A stretch of 6,428 bases of DNA from Spirosoma sp. (GCA_028288385.1 JAQBNX010000530.1:1-6428); one strand, 5' to 3'. Positions 1 to 6,295 are shown, counted from the first letter of the stretch. A program made the numbers and translations. Notes: generated from the sequence alone by a model not told the origin.

Positions 1-239
1 TAGCCAATGTTTTCCATGCCATGTTTGGCAAAAATCTTGGTTGTGTACTGCCGGAACCGATCTACAATCTCAGCGTATTTACCTGGTGTGGGATAGTAAA
101 TACGCATTTCATACAACTTGGTAGACGGTTTGGCCACGTTAGGTTTAGTCGGATTGGGTTTGGCCGGGCTACCTTCGGCAAAGACGGTAGTAATCAGCAG
201 CGTACTGAGAGCCAGCGAAAAAATCAATTTGTGCATCAT
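1..239 (-). CDS. Exported NIPSNAP-family protein, 5' part only
   Basis: The first 79 residues are visible; the gene continues past the left edge. Residues 1-21 are a signal peptide (M, M, H, K, then a Leu/Ile/Thr-rich core ending VFA before EG), so the product should be exported. A Pro/Lys linker at about 24-41 contains a repeated KPN motif. The folded domain starts at residue 42 with LYEMRIYYPTPGK and continues with RFRQYTTKIFAKHGMENIG. This matches the first strand and helix of the NIPSNAP ferredoxin-like fold (typically YELRIY...RF..HT..LFEKHGM..IG). Family function is poorly defined; NIPSNAPs are dimeric alpha/beta-barrel proteins and no catalytic residues can be assigned here. Two ATG codons are adjacent (237-239 and 234-236) and either could start translation. 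The gene diverges from the alpha-E gene. Family assignment is fairly firm; substrate and role are unknown. Confidence 0.85.
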   Translation of the reverse strand, partial: MMHKLIFSLALSTLLITTVFAEGSPAKPNPTKPNVAKPSTKLYEMRIYYPTPGKYAEIVDRFRQYTTKIFAKHGMENIG

Positions 240-254
240 AGGGACTGAAAAGCG

Positions 255-285
255 AAAAAATAAGTCAATAGCGACTGAATACAAT
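255..285 (-). promoter_or_regulatory. Candidate promoter for the NIPSNAP gene
   Basis: Read on the minus strand there is ATTG (282-285), a 19-bp spacer, then TATTTTTT (255-262). This resembles the Bacteroidota pattern TTTG-N19-21-TAnnTTTG, with a mismatch in the last base of the -7 box and one in the first base of the -33 box. Transcription would start near 248, leaving a very short leader before the ATG at 239. The area is AT-rich, so a chance match is possible. Confidence 0.3.
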
Positions 286-313
286 TGGAAAAGAAACAAC
301 GGCCTGCATATTA

Positions 314-344
314 CTTGTAAAATAACCACCAACGGCTATTTTTG
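314..344 (+). promoter_or_regulatory. Promoter of the alpha-E gene
   Basis: CTTG at 314-317 and TATTTTTG at 337-344 are separated by 19 bp. The -7 box fits the Bacteroidota primary-sigma consensus TAnnTTTG exactly, and the -33 box matches three of four bases. Start of transcription is expected near 351, giving a leader of about 30 nt before the ATG at 381. It lies in the divergent gap between two gene starts, where a promoter is needed. Confidence 0.55.
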
Positions 345-380
345 TCCGTATCCCCTCCTGTAATTTTTCGCTAACACCTT

Positions 381-1343
381 ATGCTGAGCCGCGTTGCCAA
401 CTCTGTTTACTGGATGCATCGCTACATTGAACGGGCCGAAAACTATGCCCGCTTTATGAGCGTCAATTTCAACCTTGCCCTCGACCTGCCCCCTAATGTG
501 GATCAACAGTGGCAGCCGTTGCTGATCGCTACGGCCGACGATAAGCTGTTTGCCCGGTATTACAAAGAACCCACGCGCGAAAATGTCATTCAGTTTATGA
601 CCTTTGATAAGCGCAATCCCAACTCTATTGTGGCCTGTTTGAGCAATGCCCGCGAGAACGCCCGCACCATTCGCGAGGCCATTTCAAAGGAAATGTGGGA
701 ACACCTTAATCAGTTTTACCTGATGGTGCGCGACACGGCTCCCAAGCAGCAGTGGGGACAAAGCCAGACCCAAAGTTTCTTTGTGGATATACGTAATGGG
801 ACACAACTGTTCTACGGCATTATTGACGCAACCATTACCCGCAATGAGGCATGGCATTTTGGGCGGCTTGGGCGTTTTCTGGAGCGGGCCGATAAGACAT
901 CACGCTTCCTGGACGTCAAATATTTTACGTTGCTGCCCGAAGTCGATGCCATTGGATCGACGCTTGATCTAATGATCTGGTCGGCCGTGCTGAAGTCGGT
1001 CAGCGCCTATAACATGCACCGCCAGCAGTATCGGTCCCTGACGCCCTCGAGCATCGTTGAGTTTCTGATTCTGGATAAAATGTTTCCGCGTGCTGCGGCC
1101 CACTGCATCCGGCAGGCCGAACTTTCCCTTTACGAAATATCGGGCAACAACATCACGCATGGATTCGCGAATTCTGCCGAACGCACACTCAGCAAACTCC
1201 GGACTGACATTGAATTCACCGAAACAAAAGATATTTTCAAAGCGGGTCTTCATCAGTATCTTGATACGTTCCAAACCCGTACGAATGAAGTTGGTGCGGC
1301 TATATTCGAGACGTACTTCGATTTGAAGCCCGTAGAGGTTTAA
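381..1343 (+). CDS. Alpha-E domain protein (DUF403)
   Basis: This is a 320-residue protein, the usual length for the family. It begins with the hallmark MLSRVANSVYWMHRYIERAEN (cf. MLSR.A.S.YWM.RYIERAEN), which fixes the start at this ATG. Other conserved stretches are SNARENARTIREAIS (about 88-102), a Trp-Glu segment after it, HFGRLGRFLERADKTSR (about 158-174), and a C-terminal part with NMHRQQYRSLTP and LILDKMFPRA. The product is predicted to be all-helical and soluble, with no signal peptide or membrane segment. Alpha-E proteins have no proven biochemical role. They are often encoded with a circularly permuted ATP-grasp protein (DUF404/407) and a transglutaminase-like protease, and a role in peptide synthesis or modification has been inferred from that. 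Here the gene stands alone: its upstream neighbour is divergent and its downstream neighbour is convergent, 38 bp away. Family assignment is firm; function is unknown. Confidence 0.93.
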   Translation: MLSRVANSVYWMHRYIERAENYARFMSVNFNLALDLPPNVDQQWQPLLIATADDKLFARYYKEPTRENVIQFMTFDKRNPNSIVACLSNARENARTIREAISKEMWEHLNQFYLMVRDTAPKQQWGQSQTQSFFVDIRNGTQLFYGIIDATITRNEAWHFGRLGRFLERADKTSRFLDVKYFTLLPEVDAIGSTLDLMIWSAVLKSVSAYNMHRQQYRSLTPSSIVEFLILDKMFPRAAAHCIRQAELSLYEISGNNITHGFANSAERTLSKLRTDIEFTETKDIFKAGLHQYLDTFQTRTNEVGAAIFETYFDLKPVEV

Positions 1344-1381
1344 GCCCTAATTAGGTTCCGCTGAGCGTATGGTTACCCGTG

Positions 1382-2140
1382 TCAGTAAAAGATAGGAAAC
1401 GTAAGACCAAGATACACCATGCCCGACCGGTTGCGGAAACGGTTGTTGTCGGCAATGATATCGCGGTTCAGAACCGTATACTCAGAAGTAAGCCATTGGT
1501 AACCCCCTTTGACAGCCAGGCGCTGGCCCAGATGAAAGCGCACATACACTTCGGTTGACAGCGTACCTCTGTCGTTGTCGCCCAGGAGACGCAGGTTCAG
1601 ATAGCTTGGGTGGGCTCGCTGCAACGCATTGGCGCCCTGAAATGGAGCGCTGACGGAATCGCCCGTTGCAAACCGCCCCGTTGACGAGCGATAAATAGCG
1701 GTACGTCGGCGGCCCAGCGTCAACCCGAGTAGATCGGCGCTGGCCCCTAACTCCACCCGCCCCAGATTAAACTGCAACCGAACGCCTACGTTTAGCGAAG
1801 TCATGCTGGCCAGGTCGAAGCGCAGTGTATCGATATTGTTGGTGATCAGGGGGGCCGACAAAGCACCTAAGCCGGTTTCGCCCCGCGTCAGTCGGGCAGG
1901 AGCGGTGTAATAATTTATGTTGTCGCCGTAGAATGCGCCCAGGCGGGCTGTCCAGCCAAAGGAGATCAGCTTACGCTCACCAATATTGATTACCTGATAA
2001 TACCCCAGCGATGGATTATAGTGATCGATAGAATAAGCCATACCCAGTTCGTAACCGCTGCTTAGTCGGGTCGATACCGGCGATTGGCTATAGCCATAAA
2101 TAGAGAACAGCGTCAATAACGCGATAAGTGTTTTTTTCAT
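1382..2140 (-). CDS. Predicted outer-membrane beta-barrel protein, unknown family
   Basis: The protein has 252 residues from the ATG at 2138-2140. An in-frame ATG lies 10 codons upstream (2168-2170), but starting there would put MPVKTVRSIC ahead of a textbook signal peptide (MKKTLIALLTLFSIYGYS, probable cleavage near residue 18), so the inner start is preferred. The mature part alternates polar and aromatic/hydrophobic residues in likely strands, for example SLNVGVRLQFNLGRVELGASADLLGL (115-140), LSTEVYVRFHLG (194-205), LAVKGGYQWL (208-217) and GMVYLGLTFPIFY at the end. A terminal aromatic residue in a final amphipathic strand is the classic outer-membrane barrel signal. The composition is rich in Arg, Gly, Tyr and Asn. 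I recognise no specific family; transport, adhesion or a structural role cannot be told apart. Convergent with the alpha-E gene and downstream of glgB on the same strand. A near-consensus -7 box (TATTATTG, 2168-2175, minus) without a clear -33 box may give it its own promoter. Confidence 0.75.
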   Translation of the reverse strand: MKKTLIALLTLFSIYGYSQSPVSTRLSSGYELGMAYSIDHYNPSLGYYQVINIGERKLISFGWTARLGAFYGDNINYYTAPARLTRGETGLGALSAPLITNNIDTLRFDLASMTSLNVGVRLQFNLGRVELGASADLLGLTLGRRRTAIYRSSTGRFATGDSVSAPFQGANALQRAHPSYLNLRLLGDNDRGTLSTEVYVRFHLGQRLAVKGGYQWLTSEYTVLNRDIIADNNRFRNRSGMVYLGLTFPIFY

Positions 2141-2203
2141 GCAGATTGAGCGAACCGTTTTAACGGGCAATAATAGCGTGGTAAAAAGCTCGGGTATTTA
2201 AGT

Positions 2204-2239
2204 GAGTGCGTGGCAGCTTGTTTTCTCCACCACGCACTC
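2204..2239 (-). terminator. Hairpin just after glgB, possible terminator
   Basis: A perfect 10-bp inverted repeat, GAGTGCGTGG (2204-2213) and CCACGCACTC (2230-2239), encloses a 16-nt loop. On the minus strand it begins 4 nt after the glgB stop codon (2244-2246), the normal position for a terminator or 3'-end stabiliser. The sequence that follows (ACTTAAATACCC) is not a good U-tract, so termination may be inefficient or the hairpin may mainly protect the mRNA end. Confidence 0.5.
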
Positions 2240-2243
2240 CATG

Positions 2244-4253
2244 TTAACTGACCATTTTGAGCACGACTGCGCCCAGAGGTGGGATGTTGAGCCGAATCGA
2301 CTGCGACCGACCATGCCACCTGGCCTCATCACTCTCAACAGGAGCCGTATTCATAACGCCACTGCCGTGGAATTCATGGGCATCGCTGTTGAAAATTTCA
2401 CGGTAGGTACCCGCCGACGGCACACCAATGCGGTAGTCGGCCCGAGGAATGGGTGTCATGTTGAGCACAATGAGCAGCGTATCTGAAGGGTTATTGCCAT
2501 TACGGGCGTAGGTAACGATACTGTTTTCGCGATCCGACGTATCGATCCACTCGAAGCCGTCGGCAGTGAAGGTACGCTCATACAGGGCCGGTTCGCTTTT
2601 ATACAGGTTGTTAAGTGCCTTTACGCAGGCGGCTACGCCTTTATGGGGAGCAAACTCAAGCAGGTGCCAATCGAGACTGGCGTCGTACTTCCACTCCGAA
2701 GTCTGCCCAAACTCACCCCCCATAAACAGGAGTTTTGTGCCGGAGTGGGTGAACATATAGCTGAACAACAGCCGAAGGTTGGCAAAGCGCTGCCATTCGT
2801 CGCCGGGCATTTTGTTAATCAGCGATTCTTTCCCATACACGACTTCATCGTGCGAGAGCGGCAGCATGAAGTTTTCGGTGAAGGCGTATACGGTGCTGAA
2901 AGTCAGGTTATCCTGGTGGAATTTACGGAAGGCCGGGTCGCGCTCAAAGTACCGTAACGTGTCGTTCATCCAGCCCATCATCCACTTCATGCCAAAGCCC
3001 AACCCGCCCATGTACACGGGTCGCGACACGCCCGGAAACGATGTTGACTCTTCAGCAATGACTTGTGTATCGGGAAACTGAGCGTAAATAGCTTCGTTAA
3101 TTTCCTTGAACAGCGATATGACATCCAGGTTTTCGCGGCCACCAAATGCGTTAGGTTCCCACTCGCCCTCGTTCCGGGAGTAGTCCAGGTACAGCATGGA
3201 CGCCACGGCATCCACCCGCAGACCATCGGCATGGCAGCGGTCGAGCCAGAACATGGCGTTGGAAATGAGGAATGAGCGAACTTCAGGACGCCCATAGTTA
3301 AAAATATAACTTTTCCAGTCGGGGTGGTAGCCTTTCCGCAGGTCAGGATTTTCGTAGAGGTGCGAACCGTCAAATTCATACAGTCCGTGGGCGTCGCCAG
3401 GGAAGTGAGAAGGAACCCAGTCCAGCAGGACGCCAATGCCCGCCTGGTGCAGCCGTTCAATGAGCTGCATAAACTCCTGTGGGGTGCCAAACCGGCTGCT
3501 CGGTGCATAGTATCCGGTGATCTGGTACCCCCACGACGGTGCATACGGATACTGCATAACCGGCATAAACTCAACGTGCGTAAAGCCCATGTCCTGCAAA
3601 TAGGGCACGAGTGCATCAGCAATTTCTCCGTAGGTCAGTTCACGGTCGGGGTTGCTGGGATCACGTCGCCACGACGACATATGCATTTCGTAGACAGAAA
3701 AGGGGGCATTGAGGGCGTTTTTAGCGCTGCGGTTGGCCATCCACTCGCCATCCTGCCATTCGTGGTACGTATCCCAAACCACCGACGCCGTTTTGGGCGG
3801 TAGTTCCCACCAATGGGCATAGGGGTCGCCCTTTTCCAGTTCGCGCCCGCTTTCGTGAACGATAAAATATTTATAGGGTTCACCCCGGCCAATATGCGGG
3901 ATAAAGGTTTCCCAGATACCCGACGAATCCCAGCGAACGGCCATCGGTGCACTGCCTTTGTCCCAGCCGTTGAAGTTACCAATCACAGCAACGTAGCGGG
4001 CGGATGGTGCCCAAACAGCAAAGTACGTACCTATAACGCCATTAAGTTCAACGACGTGCGATCCAAATTTTTCGTATAGTTTCTGGTGCTTGCCCGCTCG
4101 AAACAAGTGAACGTCGAAGTCGGAAAAGCGGGAATAAATAGAGGGAGGACTAGGGGCAGACGAATCGGCTACGGACGAATTACCGGTTTTTTCAGCCGTA
4201 GCCGGTTGTAGGGCAGATTCAGCGGGTGACGACGTGGTTTTGCGTTTTGCCAT
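2244..4253 (-). CDS. glgB: 1,4-alpha-glucan branching enzyme (GH13)
   Basis: GlgB cuts alpha-1,4 glucan chains and re-attaches them by alpha-1,6 links, making branched glycogen in the cytoplasm. The 669-residue protein has a low-complexity Ser/Pro/Ala/Thr tail (1-40), a CBM48 module (about 65-160, with VAVIGNFNGWD), a GH13 barrel (about 185-560) and a C-terminal beta domain (about 565-669). GH13 landmarks are all present: GYQITGYYAPSSRFG (242-256), DWVPSHFP (278-285), the nucleophile Asp348 in DGLRVDAVASM, the acid/base Glu401 in VIAEESTSFPGV, and the third carboxylate Asp469 in LPLSHDEVVYGK. By alignment with the E. coli enzyme these correspond to D405, E458 and D526. It is shorter than the roughly 730-residue E. 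coli enzyme because the extra N-terminal N1 domain is missing, as in many bacterial GlgBs. The start is the ATG at 4251-4253. No synthase (glgA) or pyrophosphorylase (glgC) gene lies in view. Catalytically complete; identification is firm. Confidence 0.96.
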   Translation of the reverse strand: MAKRKTTSSPAESALQPATAEKTGNSSVADSSAPSPPSIYSRFSDFDVHLFRAGKHQKLYEKFGSHVVELNGVIGTYFAVWAPSARYVAVIGNFNGWDKGSAPMAVRWDSSGIWETFIPHIGRGEPYKYFIVHESGRELEKGDPYAHWWELPPKTASVVWDTYHEWQDGEWMANRSAKNALNAPFSVYEMHMSSWRRDPSNPDRELTYGEIADALVPYLQDMGFTHVEFMPVMQYPYAPSWGYQITGYYAPSSRFGTPQEFMQLIERLHQAGIGVLLDWVPSHFPGDAHGLYEFDGSHLYENPDLRKGYHPDWKSYIFNYGRPEVRSFLISNAMFWLDRCHADGLRVDAVASMLYLDYSRNEGEWEPNAFGGRENLDVISLFKEINEAIYAQFPDTQVIAEESTSFPGVSRPVYMGGLGFGMKWMMGWMNDTLRYFERDPAFRKFHQDNLTFSTVYAFTENFMLPLSHDEVVYGKESLINKMPGDEWQRFANLRLLFSYMFTHSGTKLLFMGGEFGQTSEWKYDASLDWHLLEFAPHKGVAACVKALNNLYKSEPALYERTFTADGFEWIDTSDRENSIVTYARNGNNPSDTLLIVLNMTPIPRADYRIGVPSAGTYREIFNSDAHEFHGSGVMNTAPVESDEARWHGRSQSIRLNIPPLGAVVLKMVS

Positions 4254-4296
4254 TTGGTATGCGGAGCGGTTACAGGGTTGAACGCGAACAGGGGCG

Positions 4297-4326
4297 GAAA
4301 GTTAGAAAAAAAGCGGGAGGCCCAAC
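4297..4326 (-). promoter_or_regulatory. Candidate glgB promoter
   Basis: On the minus strand GTTG (4323-4326), an 18-bp spacer and TAACTTTC (4297-4304) loosely follow the Bacteroidota TTTG / TAnnTTTG pattern, with one mismatch in each box. Transcription would start near 4290, some 37 nt before the glgB ATG. It overlaps the T-run of the possible SDR terminator, so only one of the two roles may be real. Confidence 0.28.
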
Positions 4327-4349
4327 CAAGCATTGGTGGTGCAATTGGG
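4306..4349 (-). terminator. Possible terminator after the SDR gene
   Basis: Downstream of the SDR stop (4380-4382), an imperfect structure pairs CCCAA (4321-4325) with TTGGG (4345-4349), with an inner CCAA/TTGG hairpin (4326-4329 with 4333-4336, loop GCA). On the minus strand it is followed by a run of seven T (complement of 4306-4312). The U-tract is good, but the stem is bulged and separated from it by about 8 nt, so this is a tentative call. Confidence 0.35.
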
Positions 4350-4379
4350 AGAAAAATGAGAACCCTTTCTGATTGCACC

Positions 4380-5237
4380 TTAACCCTCTGTTCCGAATGC
4401 CTTTTCAATCTGTTGGCGCATGAACCGGACGTAGCGCGTTGGAAAAAGCCTCGTTACCCACTCAATGAGGTGGGCATCTGCTCCAATCAGAACACGGGCT
4501 TTGTTTTGGCGAACACCGTTCCAGATTTGTCTGGCCGCTTCCTGTGGTGTGGTTTTAGCCGCTTTCTCGAAACTGATGGAACCCTGCTGGTGCATGGACT
4601 GGGTTACAAAGCCGCCCTGGCCAATGCGGGCGTTTTGGGCAATGTTGGTTTTTATGCCACCCGGATGCACACACGTTATGCCAATGTTTGTATCCAGCAA
4701 CTCCATCCTTAGTACATCTGAGAAACCCCGAACGCCGAACTTGGCTGTGCAATAGGCCGACTGGTTCATGACTCCCGCCAGGCCAAATACGCTGGACAGA
4801 TTTACAATGTGGCTGCCGGGCTTGCCATCACTCCGTCTGCCTTTCTGTGCCATCATATAAGGTAAAAAAGCCTTTGTCATCCTGACCACGCCCCACAGAT
4901 TAATACTGAGCAGCCACTCAAAATCGGTCAGTGCAGTTTCAGAAAATGGACCGCTGCCTAACGCTACGCCTGCATTATTAACCAGAATTAACCGCCGGTC
5001 AGCCAATGTAGGAATGGTTTGGTCGGCAAAGGTGCGGATTGCGTCGGCATCCGATACGTCCAGACGGGCTGTCATTACGTTGCCCGAGGCCAGTTGCTTT
5101 GTCTCAGCCAGGCCAACTTCGTTCACATCGGTAGCAATGACGTGCGCTCCATCGGCTGCGGCCTGAATGGTGAGTTGACGACCGATGCCAGAGCCAGCCC
5201 CGGTAATAATGACGGTGGTGTTCTCAAAGAGTTTCAC
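4380..5237 (-). CDS. Classical short-chain dehydrogenase/reductase (SDR)
   Basis: A 285-residue Rossmann-fold oxidoreductase that should interconvert an alcohol and a ketone or aldehyde using a nicotinamide cofactor; the substrate cannot be inferred. All classical SDR motifs are intact: the cofactor loop TGAGSGIG (12-19), an Asp ending the second strand (Asp37, which usually favours NAD(H) over NADP(H)), the Asp60-Val pair, NNAG (87-90), and the catalytic tetrad Asn113, Ser149, Tyr162 and Lys166 (YxxxK). HPGGIKT (191-197) follows. The C-terminus from about 258 is a basic amphipathic segment (WVTRLFPTRYVRFMRQQIEKAF) that may cover the active site or contact a membrane. The start is a GTG (5235-5237): an in-frame TAA lies 18 nt upstream with no ATG between, and residues 1-10 fit the family start. 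It precedes glgB on the same strand with a 126-bp gap, so it is probably not in a tight operon with it. Confidence 0.92.
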   Translation of the reverse strand: MKLFENTTVIITGAGSGIGRQLTIQAAADGAHVIATDVNEVGLAETKQLASGNVMTARLDVSDADAIRTFADQTIPTLADRRLILVNNAGVALGSGPFSETALTDFEWLLSINLWGVVRMTKAFLPYMMAQKGRRSDGKPGSHIVNLSSVFGLAGVMNQSAYCTAKFGVRGFSDVLRMELLDTNIGITCVHPGGIKTNIAQNARIGQGGFVTQSMHQQGSISFEKAAKTTPQEAARQIWNGVRQNKARVLIGADAHLIEWVTRLFPTRYVRFMRQQIEKAFGTEG

Positions 5238-5413
5238 GGAAGGCGTAAGCAGTTAAGAAAAAGACTGTTGAGGTAATTATTAGTTGCAATAGATACCAGA
5301 TTTCCGCACTCTGTTTAATAATTGCATTGACAATGTTACGATGTTAGAAATTTCACTCTTTCACTCTATTGTTGCAGCCCATTCGGTTAAAGAGTTAGGT
5401 TACAGATTTTGGG

Positions 5414-5421
5414 TACTTTTG
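5414..5421 (+). promoter_or_regulatory. Perfect -7 box on the plus strand, no known gene downstream
   Basis: TACTTTTG fits TAnnTTTG exactly. No TTTG or TTG sits at the expected 19-21 bp upstream, so promoter activity is uncertain. If active, a transcript would start near 5428 and meet the hairpins at 5458-5493 or 5664-5698. Confidence 0.3.
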
Positions 5422-5457
5422 ACTTGTAATAAACCTGTTAAGAGCATTGGCATACTG

Positions 5458-5493
5458 TGCCTGTTATAACCGGGCGTTCAGGCAAATTTTTTT
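5458..5493 (+). terminator. Possible rho-independent terminator, plus strand
   Basis: TGCCTG (5458-5463) pairs with CAGGCA (5479-5484). An inner AAC/GTT pair (5468-5470 with 5476-5478) closes a CGGGC loop, with a TTAT bulge. It is followed by AA and seven T (5487-5493). The shape and T-run fit an intrinsic terminator, but no plus-strand gene lies upstream for it to serve other than a hypothetical short transcript from 5428. Confidence 0.4.
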
Positions 5494-5663
5494 CAATCGC
5501 ACATACAACGTCAACAATGTCTTTTAACGGAAATTTTACCCACAACGGCCAGTAAACATAGGGCAATCAGCGTTACATCATGAATGACCAGCCTTTCAGT
5601 CAGGTAAACTCAGCAACAACCGGAAACTACCAGACTAATACAGATTTACCATCGACACTCAAC

Positions 5664-5698
5664 AAAAAGCCGCATCAATCAGATTGATGCGGCTTTTT
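5664..5698. terminator. Strong bidirectional intrinsic terminator
   Basis: A perfect 16-bp stem (5664-5679 with 5683-5698) has a CAG loop. The GC-rich core GCCGCATCAAT is flanked by five A on one side and five T on the other, so it forms a hairpin plus U-tract in either direction. On the minus strand it lies 34 bp after the stop of the small secreted-protein gene and almost certainly ends that transcript. On the plus strand no established gene precedes it. Confidence 0.88.
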
Positions 5699-5732
5699 AT
5701 TGACGCCAAACGGCGGTTGTTTATAGGCGCGC

Positions 5733-6137
5733 TCAGTTATTAAGCGCAATGGGTTGAGTTTGAATGATTCGCCCAAACGACGTGGGTTGTTCAGTTTTGA
5801 TCGTGATTGTCTGGCTTGTCTTTTCTATACCATTCGTAATTTCTAGTACGTAGTCACCATCGGTCAGGTTGTCCAGGTTTAAACGCGTACGCAACGTGGT
5901 CTCGTTCTTACCCAGGTGCCGGTTGTAGAGCAGATCCCCTGTTGAACTCTTCAGCCGGATATCGACTGGGCCACCACTCTGTTTGTCCAGGGCAATGTGG
6001 AGTTTGCCACTAACCGACGTATAGATGCCGGTTTTGAAAGTTGATACGGCCGGGCGGCCAGGTTTAGCGCTGCTTATTGAAATAGCAACAAGGGACAGCG
6101 ACAGGGCCAGGAATAGGGATTTGGCGAGCGTTTTCAT
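5733..6137 (-). CDS. Small secreted protein with a type IX CTD-like beta fold
   Basis: The protein has 134 residues and a clear signal peptide (1-24: MKTLAKSLFLALSLSLVAIS then ISSA, cleaved before Lys25), leaving about 110 exported residues. After a short basic linker, residues 37-115 form a predicted beta-sandwich: GKLHIAL (44-50), VDIRLKSSTGDLLYNRHLG (58-76), RTRLNLDNLTDGDYVLEITNG (83-103), QTITIKT (109-115). This pattern (short strand, G-x-LLY turn, L-x-N/D-L-x-x-G-x-Y-x-L-x-I) resembles type IX secretion sorting domains and DUF3244-like domains. Unlike a sorting domain, it is the whole protein rather than an appendix, and a 19-residue Gln/Thr/Pro tail follows. No catalytic residues are evident. 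Similar small exported proteins occur in Spirosoma relatives as far as I recall; their function is unknown. It has its own -7 box (6195-6202) and terminator (5664-5698), so it is probably monocistronic. Confidence 0.85.
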   Translation of the reverse strand: MKTLAKSLFLALSLSLVAISISSAKPGRPAVSTFKTGIYTSVSGKLHIALDKQSGGPVDIRLKSSTGDLLYNRHLGKNETTLRTRLNLDNLTDGDYVLEITNGIEKTSQTITIKTEQPTSFGRIIQTQPIALNN

Positions 6138-6169
6138 AATTATTTGATTTTTGTATGAGTTAAAATTTT

Positions 6170-6186
6170 ACCGGATATCTCCCGGT
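6170..6186 (-). promoter_or_regulatory. Hairpin in the leader of the small secreted-protein gene
   Basis: ACCGG (6170-6174) and CCGGT (6182-6186) form a 5-bp stem with a 7-nt loop. It would lie at the very 5' end of a transcript starting near 6188. Next to it is the perfect 10-bp palindrome TAAAATTTTA (6161-6170). Either could stabilise the mRNA or act as a regulator site; nothing in the sequence decides between these. Confidence 0.35.
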
Positions 6187-6194
6187 TGGTGAAA

Positions 6195-6202
6195 CAAAGA
6201 TA
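6195..6202 (-). promoter_or_regulatory. -7 box for the small secreted-protein gene
   Basis: The minus strand reads TATCTTTG here, an exact TAnnTTTG match, giving a start near 6188 and a leader of about 50 nt. The expected -33 position has no TTTG. A TTTG does occur further up (minus strand, 6229-6232), but the 26-bp spacer is too long. Activity may therefore rely on an activator or on an extended -7 region. Confidence 0.5.
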
Positions 6203-6295
6203 TATGCTACGGATGGTACTGTGCATTACAAAGTACTTAAACGGTTAAATTTCCCTTTAAGCGGCCAAAGCGAATCGTCCGTTAAAAAAATGTTA

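Larger units (their letters stand above)
5238..5663. other. Intergenic stretch without a convincing gene
   Basis: This holds the upstream region of the SDR gene, but I find no good -33/-7 pair for it on the minus strand. Visible elements are a dyad CATTG-A-CAATG (5325-5335) about 90 bp before the SDR start, a tandem 8-mer TTTCACTC repeated twice (5351-5366), a plus-strand -7-like box (5414-5421) and a plus-strand hairpin with T-run (5458-5493). A 35-codon plus ORF opens at 5580 and ends at 5687 inside the next terminator. A 12-codon ORF (5517-5555) lies before it. Neither has a recognisable product. No tRNA, SRP RNA, RNase P or tmRNA signature was seen. Confidence 0.6.

Noticed and set aside
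21..363. Two overlapping plus-strand ORFs (21-248 and 118-363)
   Set aside because: They are antisense to the NIPSNAP coding sequence and run into the alpha-E promoter. The minus-strand reading gives a clear signal peptide and family motif.
969..1274. 101-codon minus-strand ORF opposite the alpha-E gene
   Set aside because: Antisense shadow of a conserved family protein.
1346..1355. Palindrome CCTAATTAGG between the convergent alpha-E and barrel genes
   Set aside because: It has no loop and no T-run, so it is not a convincing terminator; a 10-bp AT-centred palindrome is easily chance.
2141..2170. Ten-codon N-terminal extension of the barrel protein
   Set aside because: It would place a non-signal sequence ahead of a typical MKK signal peptide and overlaps a likely -7 box.
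2987..3622. 211-codon minus-strand ORF in another frame inside glgB
   Set aside because: It lies wholly within the catalytic-domain coding region of a clearly intact glgB, and its translation is Cys/Thr/Arg/Ser-rich with no domain. It is a frame shadow.
3324..3803. 159-codon plus-strand ORF opposite glgB
   Set aside because: Antisense shadow of glgB with no recognisable protein features and no promoter.
4254..4712. 152-codon plus-strand ORF running opposite the SDR 3' end
   Set aside because: Most of it is antisense to the conserved SDR C-terminal half, and its protein shows no domain or signal.
5580..5687. 35-codon plus-strand ORF as an annotated gene
   Set aside because: No recognisable domain, signal peptide or translation signal. 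It ends inside a terminator hairpin and is kept only as part of a finding.
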